Shown here piece by piece: positions 1-5,864 of a stretch of 8,307 nt of DNA. Origin of the DNA: Bacilli bacterium (lineage in GTDB: Bacteria > Bacillota_I > Bacilli_A > RF39 > UBA660); the NCBI GenBank assembly GCA_028708005.1, contig JAQVZV010000030.1, positions 1 through 8,307 on the forward strand. The letters are read 5' to 3'. Position numbers and translations under genes: made by a program. Under the pieces are notes generated by a model that searched no databases, had not been told where the DNA came from, and saw only the letters and a list, made by a program, of their open reading frames with translations. The stretch's first letter is position 1. Each line of letters opens with the position of its first letter.

Positions 1-674
1 TCAGTAACAGCACCCATTATCTTTTTACGAATCACATCTTCTTCATCCAATATTAAAATACATCCACGATGAACATCATCTGATTTACTCATCTTTTTAG
101 TTGGATCTTGTAAATCCTTAATACGTGCTCCTTCCTTAGGGATAATTGACATTGGGACTTTGAAAACATCACCATATTTTTTATTAAATCGTTCAGTAAT
201 ATCACGTGTAAGTTCTACATGTTGTTTTTGATCCTCACCCACAGGGACAATATCCGCATCGTATATAATGATATCGCTAGCCATTAATACAGGGTATGTA
301 TATAGACCACATGATATGGTGTTTTTTCCTATTTTCTGACTCTTATCTTTAAATTGAGTCATTCTATTTAATTCACCTAAATATGTATGACATTCTAAAA
401 TCCATGATAATTGGGCATGATAAGGATTCTCAGATTGAATATAAATAGTAGTATGATTAGGATCTAAACCACATGCTAAATATATAGCAACCATATCCTT
501 AATATTTTTTCTTAATTCTTCTTTATCTTGAGGCGTTGTAATAGCATGCATATCAGCCACAAAAACATATGACTCATAATTCTTCTGTAATTCGATAAAT
601 TGTCTTATTGCACCAATATAACTTCCTAAAGTAAGCCCACCTGTTGGCTTAAGACCTGAAACCAATCTTTTCAT
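1..674 (-). CDS. trpS: Tryptophanyl-tRNA synthetase, C-terminus cut by window edge
   Basis: This class I aminoacyl-tRNA synthetase charges tRNA-Trp with tryptophan in the cytosol. The first 224 residues are visible. The HIGH-equivalent signature is the TLGSYIG segment at residues 15-21. The family block GEDQKQH is at 146-152, and the KMSKS ATP-binding loop is intact at 194-198. Overall it reads like the Bacillus TrpS type. Bacterial TrpS is about 330 residues, so roughly the last third lies beyond position 1. The ATG at 672-674 is preceded by a GAGGAGA ribosome binding site. It lies downstream of clpP on the same strand but behind a terminator-like hairpin and with its own predicted promoter, so it is probably a separate unit. 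No T-box leader fits in the 81-bp gap. Family assignment is very secure. Confidence 0.97.
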   Translation of the reverse strand, partial: MKRLVSGLKPTGGLTLGSYIGAIRQFIELQKNYESYVFVADMHAITTPQDKEELRKNIKDMVAIYLACGLDPNHTTIYIQSENPYHAQLSWILECHTYLGELNRMTQFKDKSQKIGKNTISCGLYTYPVLMASDIIIYDADIVPVGEDQKQHVELTRDITERFNKKYGDVFKVPMSIIPKEGARIKDLQDPTKKMSKSDDVHRGCILILDEEDVIRKKIMGAVT

Positions 675-694
675 ACATCATTCTCCTCGTATTA

Positions 695-723
695 ATTTTA
701 ACATATTTAGATAATGATTTCCA
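695..723 (-). promoter_or_regulatory. Predicted sigma-A promoter of trpS
   Basis: On the minus strand a TGGAAA -35 (718-723, 4/6 match) is followed by a 17-bp spacer and a TAAAAT -10 (695-700). The spacer ends in TGT, giving an extended -10 (TGn). Transcription would start near 688, leaving a leader of only about 14 nt before the trpS ATG. This is a prediction from consensus alone. Confidence 0.5.
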
Positions 724-727
724 TGTT

Positions 728-757
728 AAAAAGAAAAAACCAATATATTATGGTTTT
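728..757 (-). terminator. Probable rho-independent terminator after clpP
   Basis: Seven perfect base pairs (736-742 with 751-757, AAAACCA/TGGTTTT) flank an 8-nt loop. On the minus strand a T-rich run interrupted by one C follows. The upstream arm overlaps the clpP stop codon (756-758). The stem is AT-rich and weak, so termination may be partial. Confidence 0.5.
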
Positions 758-1325
758 ATAGAATTTTATCAATTAGGCCATAATCATGAGCTTCACTAGG
801 CGTCATATAATAATCCCTTTCACTATCTTTAGCAATTTGCTCTATCTTTTGACCTGTATTCTTAGCTAAAAGCTTATTTAATCTCTCTCTAACCTTTAAA
901 ATATGCTCAGCTGCTATTTTCATATCTGTCGCTTGTCCTTGAGTTCCGCCTGAAGGTTGATGAATTAAAATGTCTGCATTAGGCAATGAATATCTCTTCC
1001 CTTTAGTCCCACTCGATAACAAGAAGGCTCCCATAGACGCTGCCAACCCAAGGCATATTGTAGATACGTCGCTCTTAATATAATTCATTGTGTCAAATAT
1101 AGCAAACCCCGCCGTGACAGAACCACCATTTGAATTAATATAAAGATTAATATCATCATTATTTAAACTATCTAAATAAAGTAATTGCGCTACAATAACG
1201 TTAGCAAATTGATCATCAATTTCCCCACATAAAAGAATAATTCTGTCTTCTAGCAGCCTTGAATATAAATCATATGCTTTTTCTCCACTACTTGTTTTTT
1301 CAATAATTGTTGGAATTAAACGCAA
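756..1325 (-). CDS. clpP: ATP-dependent Clp protease proteolytic subunit ClpP
   Basis: ClpP is the self-compartmentalised serine peptidase that forms a tetradecameric barrel and degrades proteins fed by ClpX or ClpC-type ATPases. From the TTG at 1323-1325 the protein is 189 aa and begins [10 protein letters not shown], collinear with typical ClpP N-termini. The catalytic triad is complete: Ser97 in [11 protein letters not shown], His122 in ILIHQPSGG and Asp171 in ERDYYM. An upstream in-frame GTG at 1332-1334 would add three residues, but that GTG lies inside the ribosome binding site, so TTG is preferred. One oddity is that the normally invariant NSPGGS loop reads NSNGGS (residues 64-69). The protein ends at GLIDKIL without the short charged tail of Bacillus ClpP. 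It has its own predicted promoter and a terminator-like hairpin. Confidence 0.96.
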   Translation of the reverse strand: MRLIPTIIEKTSSGEKAYDLYSRLLEDRIILLCGEIDDQFANVIVAQLLYLDSLNNDDINLYINSNGGSVTAGFAIFDTMNYIKSDVSTICLGLAASMGAFLLSSGTKGKRYSLPNADILIHQPSGGTQGQATDMKIAAEHILKVRERLNKLLAKNTGQKIEQIAKDSERDYYMTPSEAHDYGLIDKIL

Positions 1326-1329
1326 AAAA

Positions 1330-1340
1330 ATCACCGCCCT
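1330..1340 (-). promoter_or_regulatory. Ribosome binding site that decides the clpP start
   Basis: The minus strand reads AGGGCGGTGAT, 9 of 11 matches to the AAGGAGGTGAT consensus. It sits 5 nt before the TTG at 1323-1325, or 8 nt counted from the core GG. The alternative GTG start is part of this same element and would have almost no spacing, so translation most likely starts at TTG. Confidence 0.7.
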
Positions 1341-1352
1341 CTTTAATATGTT

Positions 1353-1381
1353 AGTATAATTTTTATAGAATATACTTTTAA
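1353..1381 (-). promoter_or_regulatory. Predicted sigma-A promoter of clpP
   Basis: On the minus strand a TTAAAA -35 (1376-1381, 4/6) is separated by 17 bp from a TATACT -10 (1353-1358, 5/6). It lies 28 bp upstream of the preferred TTG start. I saw no convincing CtsR heptad pair (the usual clpP repressor site in Bacilli) next to it. Confidence 0.5.
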
Positions 1382-1396
1382 GGATAAGACAAAATA

Positions 1397-2050
1397 CTAT
1401 TTTTTACTATAAGAAAGTCTCACCAAATTATATAAATCATCATGTTTACTAGACCATTCATCTTCTAAAAACATTTTAATTTTTTTATATAATATGTTAA
1501 CATCATCTTCCATATGATGATTTATTTCATAATAAAAATATTTTAATTTAACAATATTTTTACTGTTATAAAGATTGTCTATTTCTTTCTGAAGAAGAAA
1601 TAACTTTCTGCGCTCATAACGCGTTAGATAATTTTTAACATCATTGCCTCTCTGAATATTACAAAGAATAGACAACGTTTCTTCAGTTAAAGAATTGCCT
1701 ATATCAATAGATTCTTCTGCCTCGTCTATAAGAAGCTTACTAATCATCAAAATCTTGCCTTCCTTATTTAATAATAACGCTATTACTTCCTTTCCGTTTG
1801 TTACTAAACAAGCATAATCAATATTCCTTACTCTTTTCTTATCATATACTTCAGCAACATTATAAATTTTATCCAAGAAATCCTTATTTTCAAGTATTGA
1901 TCCAACACTAATTTTCTTATATGTATTGTCATCAATTCGTATTAGCGGTATACGCTTATAATACTCTATATCATCATCAGGGTACCATTCATAGAATTCA
2001 TACCCACCCCATTCATTAAAGTTTAAAAGAATATCATATACATATTTCAC
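1397..2050 (-). CDS. DUF3603 (UPF0736/YjbA-like) family protein, function unknown
   Basis: This is a 217-aa soluble protein with no signal peptide or membrane segment. The N-terminus [13 protein letters not shown], then [23 protein letters not shown] (residues about 17-39) and a central [10 protein letters not shown] (104-113), resemble the DUF3603/UPF0736 proteins of Bacillota. This is from memory of the family and no alignment was run. The C-terminal half is charged and helical, with many Lys, Glu and Tyr residues. The GTG start at 2048-2050 is supported by AGGGGG 8 nt upstream and by the family-like N-terminus. The gene starts inside the last 17 bp of the upstream small membrane protein gene, so the two are probably translationally coupled. 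No strong terminator separates it from clpP downstream, so some read-through is possible. The biochemical role of the family is unknown. Confidence 0.65.
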   Translation of the reverse strand: MKYVYDILLNFNEWGGYEFYEWYPDDDIEYYKRIPLIRIDDNTYKKISVGSILENKDFLDKIYNVAEVYDKKRVRNIDYACLVTNGKEVIALLLNKEGKILMISKLLIDEAEESIDIGNSLTEETLSILCNIQRGNDVKNYLTRYERRKLFLLQKEIDNLYNSKNIVKLKYFYYEINHHMEDDVNILYKKIKMFLEDEWSSKHDDLYNLVRLSYSKK

Positions 2051-2258
2051 CTTTCTTACCCCCTTTTACAAAAATACATAAATTTATAATAATAAAACCT
2101 ACAATTGTATAAGCAAATTCACTGCTTCTAATAATAAAATTAACGTATTCATTAAAACTATACCCAACAGTCATAAAATTCATATAGATTATAATGTGAA
2201 CAAAACCAATAACCATTAACCCAAAGCCAACTAAGAAGAAAAACACTCTAGCCAACAT
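2034..2258 (-). CDS. Small two-helix membrane protein, unrecognised
   Basis: Starting at the ATG at 2256-2258 the product is 74 aa. Hydrophobic helix 1 spans about residues 4-26 (FFFLVGFGLMVIGFVHIII). A short polar stretch with an arginine and glutamates follows, then helix 2 at about 48-64 (FAYTIVGFIIINLCIF) and a basic tail [10 protein letters not shown]. The arrangement predicts a hairpin in the cytoplasmic membrane with both termini on the same side, the basic C-terminus probably in the cytosol. The open frame extends upstream to 2315, but the internal ATG has a matching AGGTGAT ribosome binding site and the extension runs back into a terminator. It overlaps the DUF3603-like gene by 17 bp and is likely co-expressed with it. 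I do not recognise a named family. Confidence 0.7.
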   Translation of the reverse strand: MLARVFFFLVGFGLMVIGFVHIIIYMNFMTVGYSFNEYVNFIIRSSEFAYTIVGFIIINLCIFVKGGKKGEICI

Positions 2259-2273
2259 ATTATCACCTATTAA

Positions 2274-2279
2274 ATTGTA
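2274..2279 (-). promoter_or_regulatory. Possible -10 element for the membrane protein/DUF3603 operon
   Basis: A minus-strand TACAAT (5/6 to TATAAT) lies 15 bp before the ATG at 2258, just after the terminator at 2303-2326. No good -35 is found at 16-18 bp. A promoter is expected here because the terminator cuts off upstream transcription, but the exact element is uncertain. Confidence 0.35.
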
Positions 2280-2302
2280 TTTATTTATCTTATTTTTAAA
2301 CC

Positions 2303-2326
2303 AAAAAAGAGTCATCGACTCTTTTT
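2303..2326 (-). terminator. Strong rho-independent terminator after the MazG-like gene
   Basis: There is a perfect 10-bp stem (2304-2313 with 2317-2326, core GAGTC/GACTC) with a 3-nt loop. On the minus strand it is followed directly by a run of T. The stop codon of the MazG-like gene (2312-2314) lies inside the hairpin. It ends the DedA-like/rmuC/mazG-like operon. Confidence 0.85.
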
Positions 2327-2638
2327 ATTTGTTACCTCAACGAGTAGAATTCTTTCATCAAAACCACCACGTTTAGCTTTTTTATCTTCCATAATTTTTA
2401 AAATATCATCTAGTGTTAAACATTTAGTTATACCTATACTTCTTATAACCTCAAGAATATCTGCCAACTCTTCTGGGCTCCCGCTTTCTAAATACTCCTT
2501 AACCTCTTCTTCTAGTTTTTGATTTAACATTAGGGTATACTCTTCATCGTTAAGTATTTTAGTTACAGGAAACTCCCCATTAGACATTATAATATCTGGA
2601 ATCTTGTCTCTAACTAACTTGTTGTAATTCTGACTCAT
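2312..2638 (-). CDS. MazG-like nucleoside triphosphate pyrophosphohydrolase
   Basis: This is a 108-aa all-alpha NTP-PPase of the type often named phosphoribosyl-ATP pyrophosphohydrolase-like. It opens with the characteristic YNKLVRDKIPDII (residues 5-17). The metal-binding signature follows as a cluster of glutamates, KLEEEVKEYLE (41-51), and then an ExxD pair, E57 and D60 in EELADILEV. The family hydrolyses NTPs to NMP plus pyrophosphate and is thought to clear damaged or non-canonical nucleotides. The actual substrate here cannot be read from sequence. The ATG at 2636-2638 is preferred over an upstream in-frame GTG at 2651-2653, because GAGG lies 9 nt before the ATG and the protein then matches the usual N-terminus. 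It overlaps the end of rmuC by 29 nt. Pairing with rmuC suggests a genome or nucleotide maintenance role. It is not a true HisE, as no histidine genes are nearby. Confidence 0.88.
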   Translation of the reverse strand: MSQNYNKLVRDKIPDIIMSNGEFPVTKILNDEEYTLMLNQKLEEEVKEYLESGSPEELADILEVIRSIGITKCLTLDDILKIMEDKKAKRGGFDERILLVEVTNKKSR

Positions 2639-3728
2639 CTTCTTCAACCTCACTTTCCATTGAATTCAATAATATTATTTTATCAACATCTACTTTGTTG
2701 ATAGAATCAAAGCGTTTACTAATCTTCTCGGTAGTGATGTGAACACTAGCTACATCTTTACTTACTGTTTCGATACTTCTAGAAAGCTTGTCCCAGCGAT
2801 CCCGATAATGATTAAATTGGACACCTAATTTAGTCAACTCTTCTTGAATAATTGAAGCATATTTATCCCTTTCCATATTTTTAACAACCATTTGCACAAC
2901 CGTTAGTGTACTCATCAAAGTTGTTGGCGATGTAATCCAAACTCTCTTTTTATTAGCATAATCTATAATATCTTGATGGTAAGCATTAATTTCTGCGAAA
3001 ATAGCTTCAGCTGGTAAAAACATAATTGCTTGATCACTTGTAACAGTTGGAATGATATATTTAGACGCAATAGCGTCAATATGTTTCTTTACATCGTTTT
3101 TAAAATCTTTTTCGTGTTTTTCACGCTCAATTGAAGATATCTTCTTATCTACCATCAACTGATAATTTTCTAATGGGAATTTCGAATCGATTGCAATAGT
3201 ACCTAAAGGAAGAGGTGCATATAAGACCGCATCCGCTACAAAACCATTGGCAAAGGAATGTTGCATCTCATAAATAGCGTCATTTTTTTCGCCAAAAACA
3301 TTACTTAAAATATGCTTTAAATTAACCTCGCCAAAAATTCCTCTACTCTTCTTATCAGTCAAAACGCTTTGCAATGACACTATGTCACTAGATAAAGATT
3401 CGATTTTCTTCTGAGCCTCATCTATTTTTGATAGCCTTTCTAAAACTGATGTAAATGTTTTGTTAGTCTTTTCGAAGTTTTCATCTAATCGCATATTAAC
3501 TTTTTCATTAATACTATTTAGTCTTGATTCAATACGTTCATTTAAATGGTTAAAATCTTCGGTTAATACCCTACTAAAATCAATCTTGAAGTCTCCTACT
3601 TCTTTTGTAATATTTGTTTCAACCTTACCTAAACGTTCTGTAATATTACTTTCATTAATATTCTTAGATAATGATATAACACATACTATCAGAATAGTTA
3701 TTAATAATATTATTATTATATAATCCAT
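2610..3728 (-). CDS. rmuC: DNA recombination protein RmuC homologue
   Basis: The protein is 372 aa. An N-terminal membrane anchor (residues about 3-20) is followed by a long heptad-rich coiled-coil region (about 25-125) and the RmuC domain (about 125-330). Family landmarks are KKSRGIFGE (126-134), ADAVLY (165-170), DSKFPLENY (181-189) and a later SPTTLMSTL. D166 plus D181-S-K183 fit the predicted PD-(D/E)xK nuclease-like core. RmuC was named because its loss in E. coli raises recombination at inverted repeats, but its enzymatic activity is not firmly established. The C-terminus is an acidic tail, SEVEEDESE. The ATG at 3726-3728 has GGAGTGA upstream and overlaps the stop of the DedA-like gene (TAATG), while the 3' end overlaps the MazG-like gene by 29 nt. 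This is a tightly packed three-gene operon. Confidence 0.94.
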   Translation of the reverse strand: MDYIIIILLITILIVCVISLSKNINESNITERLGKVETNITKEVGDFKIDFSRVLTEDFNHLNERIESRLNSINEKVNMRLDENFEKTNKTFTSVLERLSKIDEAQKKIESLSSDIVSLQSVLTDKKSRGIFGEVNLKHILSNVFGEKNDAIYEMQHSFANGFVADAVLYAPLPLGTIAIDSKFPLENYQLMVDKKISSIEREKHEKDFKNDVKKHIDAIASKYIIPTVTSDQAIMFLPAEAIFAEINAYHQDIIDYANKKRVWITSPTTLMSTLTVVQMVVKNMERDKYASIIQEELTKLGVQFNHYRDRWDKLSRSIETVSKDVASVHITTEKISKRFDSINKVDVDKIILLNSMESEVEEDESELQQVS

Positions 3729-4312
3729 TATTTCACTCCATTCATATTTAAATATTTTTGAATTAATCTTGATACAACATACGCTATGCCCATCAAAGCT
3801 GCAATTTCAAGTAGTATTACTGGGTTCTTAATACTCTCAATAAAACTTGAACCTATATATCCCCAAAAATAAACAATTGATATTTTACCTATAAGAATGC
3901 TTAAAAGATACTTCTTAAACGGCATCTTTGACAAACCTGATGCTATATTTACAAGAAAAGCGGGGGTAAAAGGAAGGGCAACCAACAATGTTAATTGAAC
4001 AAAAGATATTTTATCAATATAATTCATAAACTTATTGATATTACCTTCTTTTTTTATATTTCGATACAATACATTACTGAATCCCAATCTAAAAGCATAA
4101 AAAGATAACAAACAACCCATATTCGTAGCAATCCACGATATAACAAAACCCCAAAATGGTCCAAAGACAATTGTATTTAATGCAATAAAGGCACCTAGAG
4201 GCAAAATAGGCATTATTGATTCTAAAATGACAATTAAGAAGCCAGCTATCGGGCCACAAGTCCTAATAATATCTGTAGCCACACTAATGATATTTTCTAT
4301 ATTGTTATCCAT
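3728..4312 (-). CDS. TVP38/TMEM64 (DedA/VTT superfamily) membrane protein
   Basis: This is a 194-aa polytopic protein of the VTT/DedA superfamily, whose better studied members act in lipid scrambling or undecaprenyl-phosphate recycling. The substrate here is unknown. The VTT pattern is visible as ESIMPILPLGAFIALNTIVFG (residues 31-51), then GFVISWIATNMGCLLSFYAFRLG (55-77), and the re-entrant-like LPFTPAFLVNIASGLSKMPFKKYL (113-136). About five to six hydrophobic segments are apparent, including a final one near 165-183. The LPFTPAF...NIASGL motif is like Bacillus YqeD-type members. The ATG at 4310-4312 is preceded by GGAG with 7-nt spacing. It is the first gene of the operon with rmuC, and its stop overlaps the rmuC start by one base. 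Confidence 0.88.
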   Translation of the reverse strand: MDNNIENIISVATDIIRTCGPIAGFLIVILESIMPILPLGAFIALNTIVFGPFWGFVISWIATNMGCLLSFYAFRLGFSNVLYRNIKKEGNINKFMNYIDKISFVQLTLLVALPFTPAFLVNIASGLSKMPFKKYLLSILIGKISIVYFWGYIGSSFIESIKNPVILLEIAALMGIAYVVSRLIQKYLNMNGVK

Positions 4313-4334
4313 ATTTATACTCCATTCACTTATT

Positions 4335-4340
4335 ATTATA
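4335..4340 (-). promoter_or_regulatory. Possible -10 box for the DedA-like/rmuC/mazG-like operon
   Basis: A perfect minus-strand TATAAT lies 22 bp upstream of the start codon at 4312. No clear -35 is present at 16-18 bp, and the surrounding DNA is nearly pure A+T, so chance matches are likely. A promoter is needed somewhere in 4313-4427 because the neighbouring gene diverges. Confidence 0.4.
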
Positions 4341-4342
4341 AT

Positions 4343-4359
4343 ATAATTATCATAATTAT
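4343..4359. repeat. Interrupted 17-bp palindrome upstream of the DedA-like operon
   Basis: ATAATTAT, one central C, then ATAATTAT form an 8-1-8 inverted repeat located just upstream of the leftward TATAAT. It could be a regulator site, but the arms are pure A/T in an AT-rich spacer, so it may be chance. Confidence 0.3.
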
Positions 4360-4390
4360 TGGTTAAAAATCATAAACTTTCTAAATTTAA

Positions 4391-4418
4391 TGCACATAAC
4401 ATATTAATATGTTATAAT
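4391..4418 (+). promoter_or_regulatory. Predicted promoter of the serine hydrolase gene
   Basis: There is a TGCACA -35 (4391-4396, 4/6), a 16-bp spacer and a consensus TATAAT -10 (4413-4418). TGT immediately before the -10 gives an extended -10. The ribosome binding site and ATG follow 20-30 bp downstream. A 20-bp palindrome covers the spacer and the first half of the -10. Confidence 0.65.
4396..4415. promoter_or_regulatory. 20-bp perfect palindrome over the promoter, probable operator
   Basis: ATAACATATTAATATGTTAT at 4396-4415 is perfectly self-complementary, 10 bp per half-site, and includes C/G pairs at 4400 and 4411. It starts at the last base of the -35 and ends inside the -10, the classic position for a dimeric repressor that blocks RNA polymerase. 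No regulator gene is next to it. The regulator family cannot be named from the site alone. Confidence 0.55.
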
Positions 4419-4445
4419 ATGTGAAATTTGATTAGGGGGATTTTC

Positions 4446-5699
4446 ATGAATCATATATATAGCCAAGTGATAGATTATTGTTTCATTAAGACAATAGATA
4501 TTATAATTAAAAATGGGGCAAAGGTTGATAAAAACAGCTTTATTAGCAGATTATCAAGAGTTAAAACCATTATGTCGTCGATTAACGATAAAACCATTGA
4601 AGAAATAATGGACTTAATATGTTATGAATACTATCTTCAAATAGATGAGATGATTAATCGTCAAAAGTTAGCACCGGGCTTTTCGGGCTCAATATTCTTA
4701 GATAACGGATTAGGGATAACAACATACTCGGGTAAGACTAATACCCATTCAAATGCTCCCGAAATCGATGGTATTACCTATTTTGATATCGCATCCATAA
4801 CCAAATTCCTAACATCGTCATTTATTTTTGATCAACATCAAAACGATAAAATAAATATTTATCAAAGAATTGAAGAAATAAATGCTGATTATCCAATATC
4901 AAAAAGACTTATTGATTTATTGCGCTTTAATTATGATATAAAAACCGATTCTAGAATTGACAAAACAGATGAAAATGGTAATTTTGTTTGTGATAAAGCA
5001 GCTGCTATCGAACTATTAAAAAATGCTAAGATTGTTGATGAATGTTTCACTTATAGTGATATTCCATATATGATTGCTGGTATGATCATTCCTAATTTTG
5101 AAAATGAAATTATGAAATACTTCAAAAAAATAGGGATGAATAACACCTTGTTTAATCCTTTAAACGTCAAAACGACTGGTGGTCAAATAGGCCAACAAAA
5201 CATTGTTCACGATCCAAAAGCCAGAGTAATGGAGGGCATTTCGGGTCATGCGGGTATCTTTTCAACATCAGCAGATTTAACTAAACTATTAAATGTTTTG
5301 TTAAATACCAATCACAAACTAATATGGGAAATGATTAGAATTAGAGACAATAAAAATAAGTATAGCAGGAACAATCGCATGGGCGCGGTATATCGCAAAC
5401 ACCCACTAGGATTAAATGAATCAGAAGTTCCTCACGAAGCTGCTTATCGTTCTTTAGCAACCGCAGGATTTACTGGTGGATGGGCTTTATATGACCTGGG
5501 CAATAAATATACAACCAACTTCTTAAGTAATCCTTTATCAAATGAGACGGGAACAAAAGATCAAAATTTCACACGTCTTACTAACCCACTTAAAGAAGAA
5601 ATGGTTTATACAGCATTTATGTTACGGATTGCTAGCAATATATTATCGCAATATTATAGCAAGGAACAAATTAATAATGTATTTACAAAAAAGCTTTAA
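4446..5699 (+). CDS. Cytosolic serine hydrolase of the beta-lactamase (PF00144-like) family
   Basis: The protein is 417 aa. All three motifs of the class C beta-lactamase/esterase fold are present in order: S117-x-x-K120 in FDIASITK, Y203-S-D205 in FTYSDIPY, and H268-A-G270 in GISGHAGIFSTSADL. Ser117 should be the nucleophile and Lys120 and Tyr203 its base partners. Family members include beta-lactamases, DD-peptidases, esterases and peptidoglycan-recycling enzymes, and the substrate here is not readable. There is no signal peptide or membrane anchor. About 75 residues of helical N-terminal extension precede the hydrolase domain, so it probably acts in the cytosol. The open frame extends to a TTG at 4428, but AGGGGG at about 4435-4440 sits correctly for the ATG at 4446. 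It is a single-gene unit with its own promoter, palindrome and terminator. Confidence 0.85.
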   Translation: MNHIYSQVIDYCFIKTIDIIIKNGAKVDKNSFISRLSRVKTIMSSINDKTIEEIMDLICYEYYLQIDEMINRQKLAPGFSGSIFLDNGLGITTYSGKTNTHSNAPEIDGITYFDIASITKFLTSSFIFDQHQNDKINIYQRIEEINADYPISKRLIDLLRFNYDIKTDSRIDKTDENGNFVCDKAAAIELLKNAKIVDECFTYSDIPYMIAGMIIPNFENEIMKYFKKIGMNNTLFNPLNVKTTGGQIGQQNIVHDPKARVMEGISGHAGIFSTSADLTKLLNVLLNTNHKLIWEMIRIRDNKNKYSRNNRMGAVYRKHPLGLNESEVPHEAAYRSLATAGFTGGWALYDLGNKYTTNFLSNPLSNETGTKDQNFTRLTNPLKEEMVYTAFMLRIASNILSQYYSKEQINNVFTKKL

Positions 5700-5703
5700 T
5701 TAT

Positions 5704-5732
5704 AAAATAAAGTGCATTCACTTTATTTTTTT
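5704..5732 (+). terminator. Strong rho-independent terminator after the serine hydrolase
   Basis: A perfect 11-bp stem (5704-5714 with 5719-5729, core AAAGTG/CACTTT) with loop CATT runs into a T tract ending at 5732. It begins 4 bp after the stop codon. It isolates rnjA transcription from the hydrolase gene. Confidence 0.85.
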
Positions 5733-5790
5733 ATAATGCTAATCTAATTTTGAAAATGCAAGATTATGATACTAATATTTCAATCAATAG

Positions 5791-5819
5791 TAGACAAAAT
5801 ACATAAAAACATGTATACT
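5791..5819 (+). promoter_or_regulatory. Predicted sigma-A promoter of rnjA
   Basis: TAGACA (5791-5796, 5/6) and TATACT (5814-5819, 5/6) are separated by the optimal 17 bp. Transcription would start near 5826, giving a leader of about 40 nt. This is the best-scoring promoter by eye in the window. The stretch 5733-5790 before it shows no gene and no other clear element. Confidence 0.7.
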
Positions 5820-5825
5820 TATAAA

Positions 5826-5848
5826 AGTTAATCTTTCAAATATTAACT
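5826..5848 (+). promoter_or_regulatory. Hairpin at the predicted 5' end of rnjA mRNA
   Basis: AGTTAAT (5826-5832) pairs perfectly with ATTAACT (5842-5848) across a 9-nt loop. The stem begins at about the predicted transcription start and ends 2-3 nt before the AGAAAGGAGA ribosome binding site. A stem-loop at the very 5' end is the kind of structure that slows 5'-end decay, including by RNase J itself. The stem is AT-rich and short, so it is only modestly stable. Confidence 0.4.
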
Positions 5849-5864
5849 ATAGAAAGGAGATACA

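Noticed and set aside
1335..1396. CtsR or HrcA (CIRCE) operator upstream of clpP
   Set aside because: I looked for the paired heptad or 9-9-9 inverted repeat and did not see a convincing copy.
2259..2315. Longer version of the small membrane protein starting at 2315
   Set aside because: It would begin inside the upstream terminator, and the ATG at 2258 has a good AGGTGAT site.
2639..2653. GTG start for the MazG-like protein
   Set aside because: It overlaps the likely ribosome binding site, and the five extra residues precede the usual N-terminus.
3460..3723. Plus-strand open frame of 87 codons
   Set aside because: It lies wholly antisense to the rmuC coiled-coil region, lacks a family match, and rmuC is secure.
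4428..4445. TTG start for the serine hydrolase adding six residues
   Set aside because: The AGGGGG ribosome binding site would fall within the coding sequence, and the ATG at 4446 is correctly spaced behind it.
5542..5736. Plus-strand open frame of 64 codons overlapping the hydrolase 3' end
   Set aside because: It is out of frame with the hydrolase and runs through its terminator hairpin, with no ribosome binding site of note.
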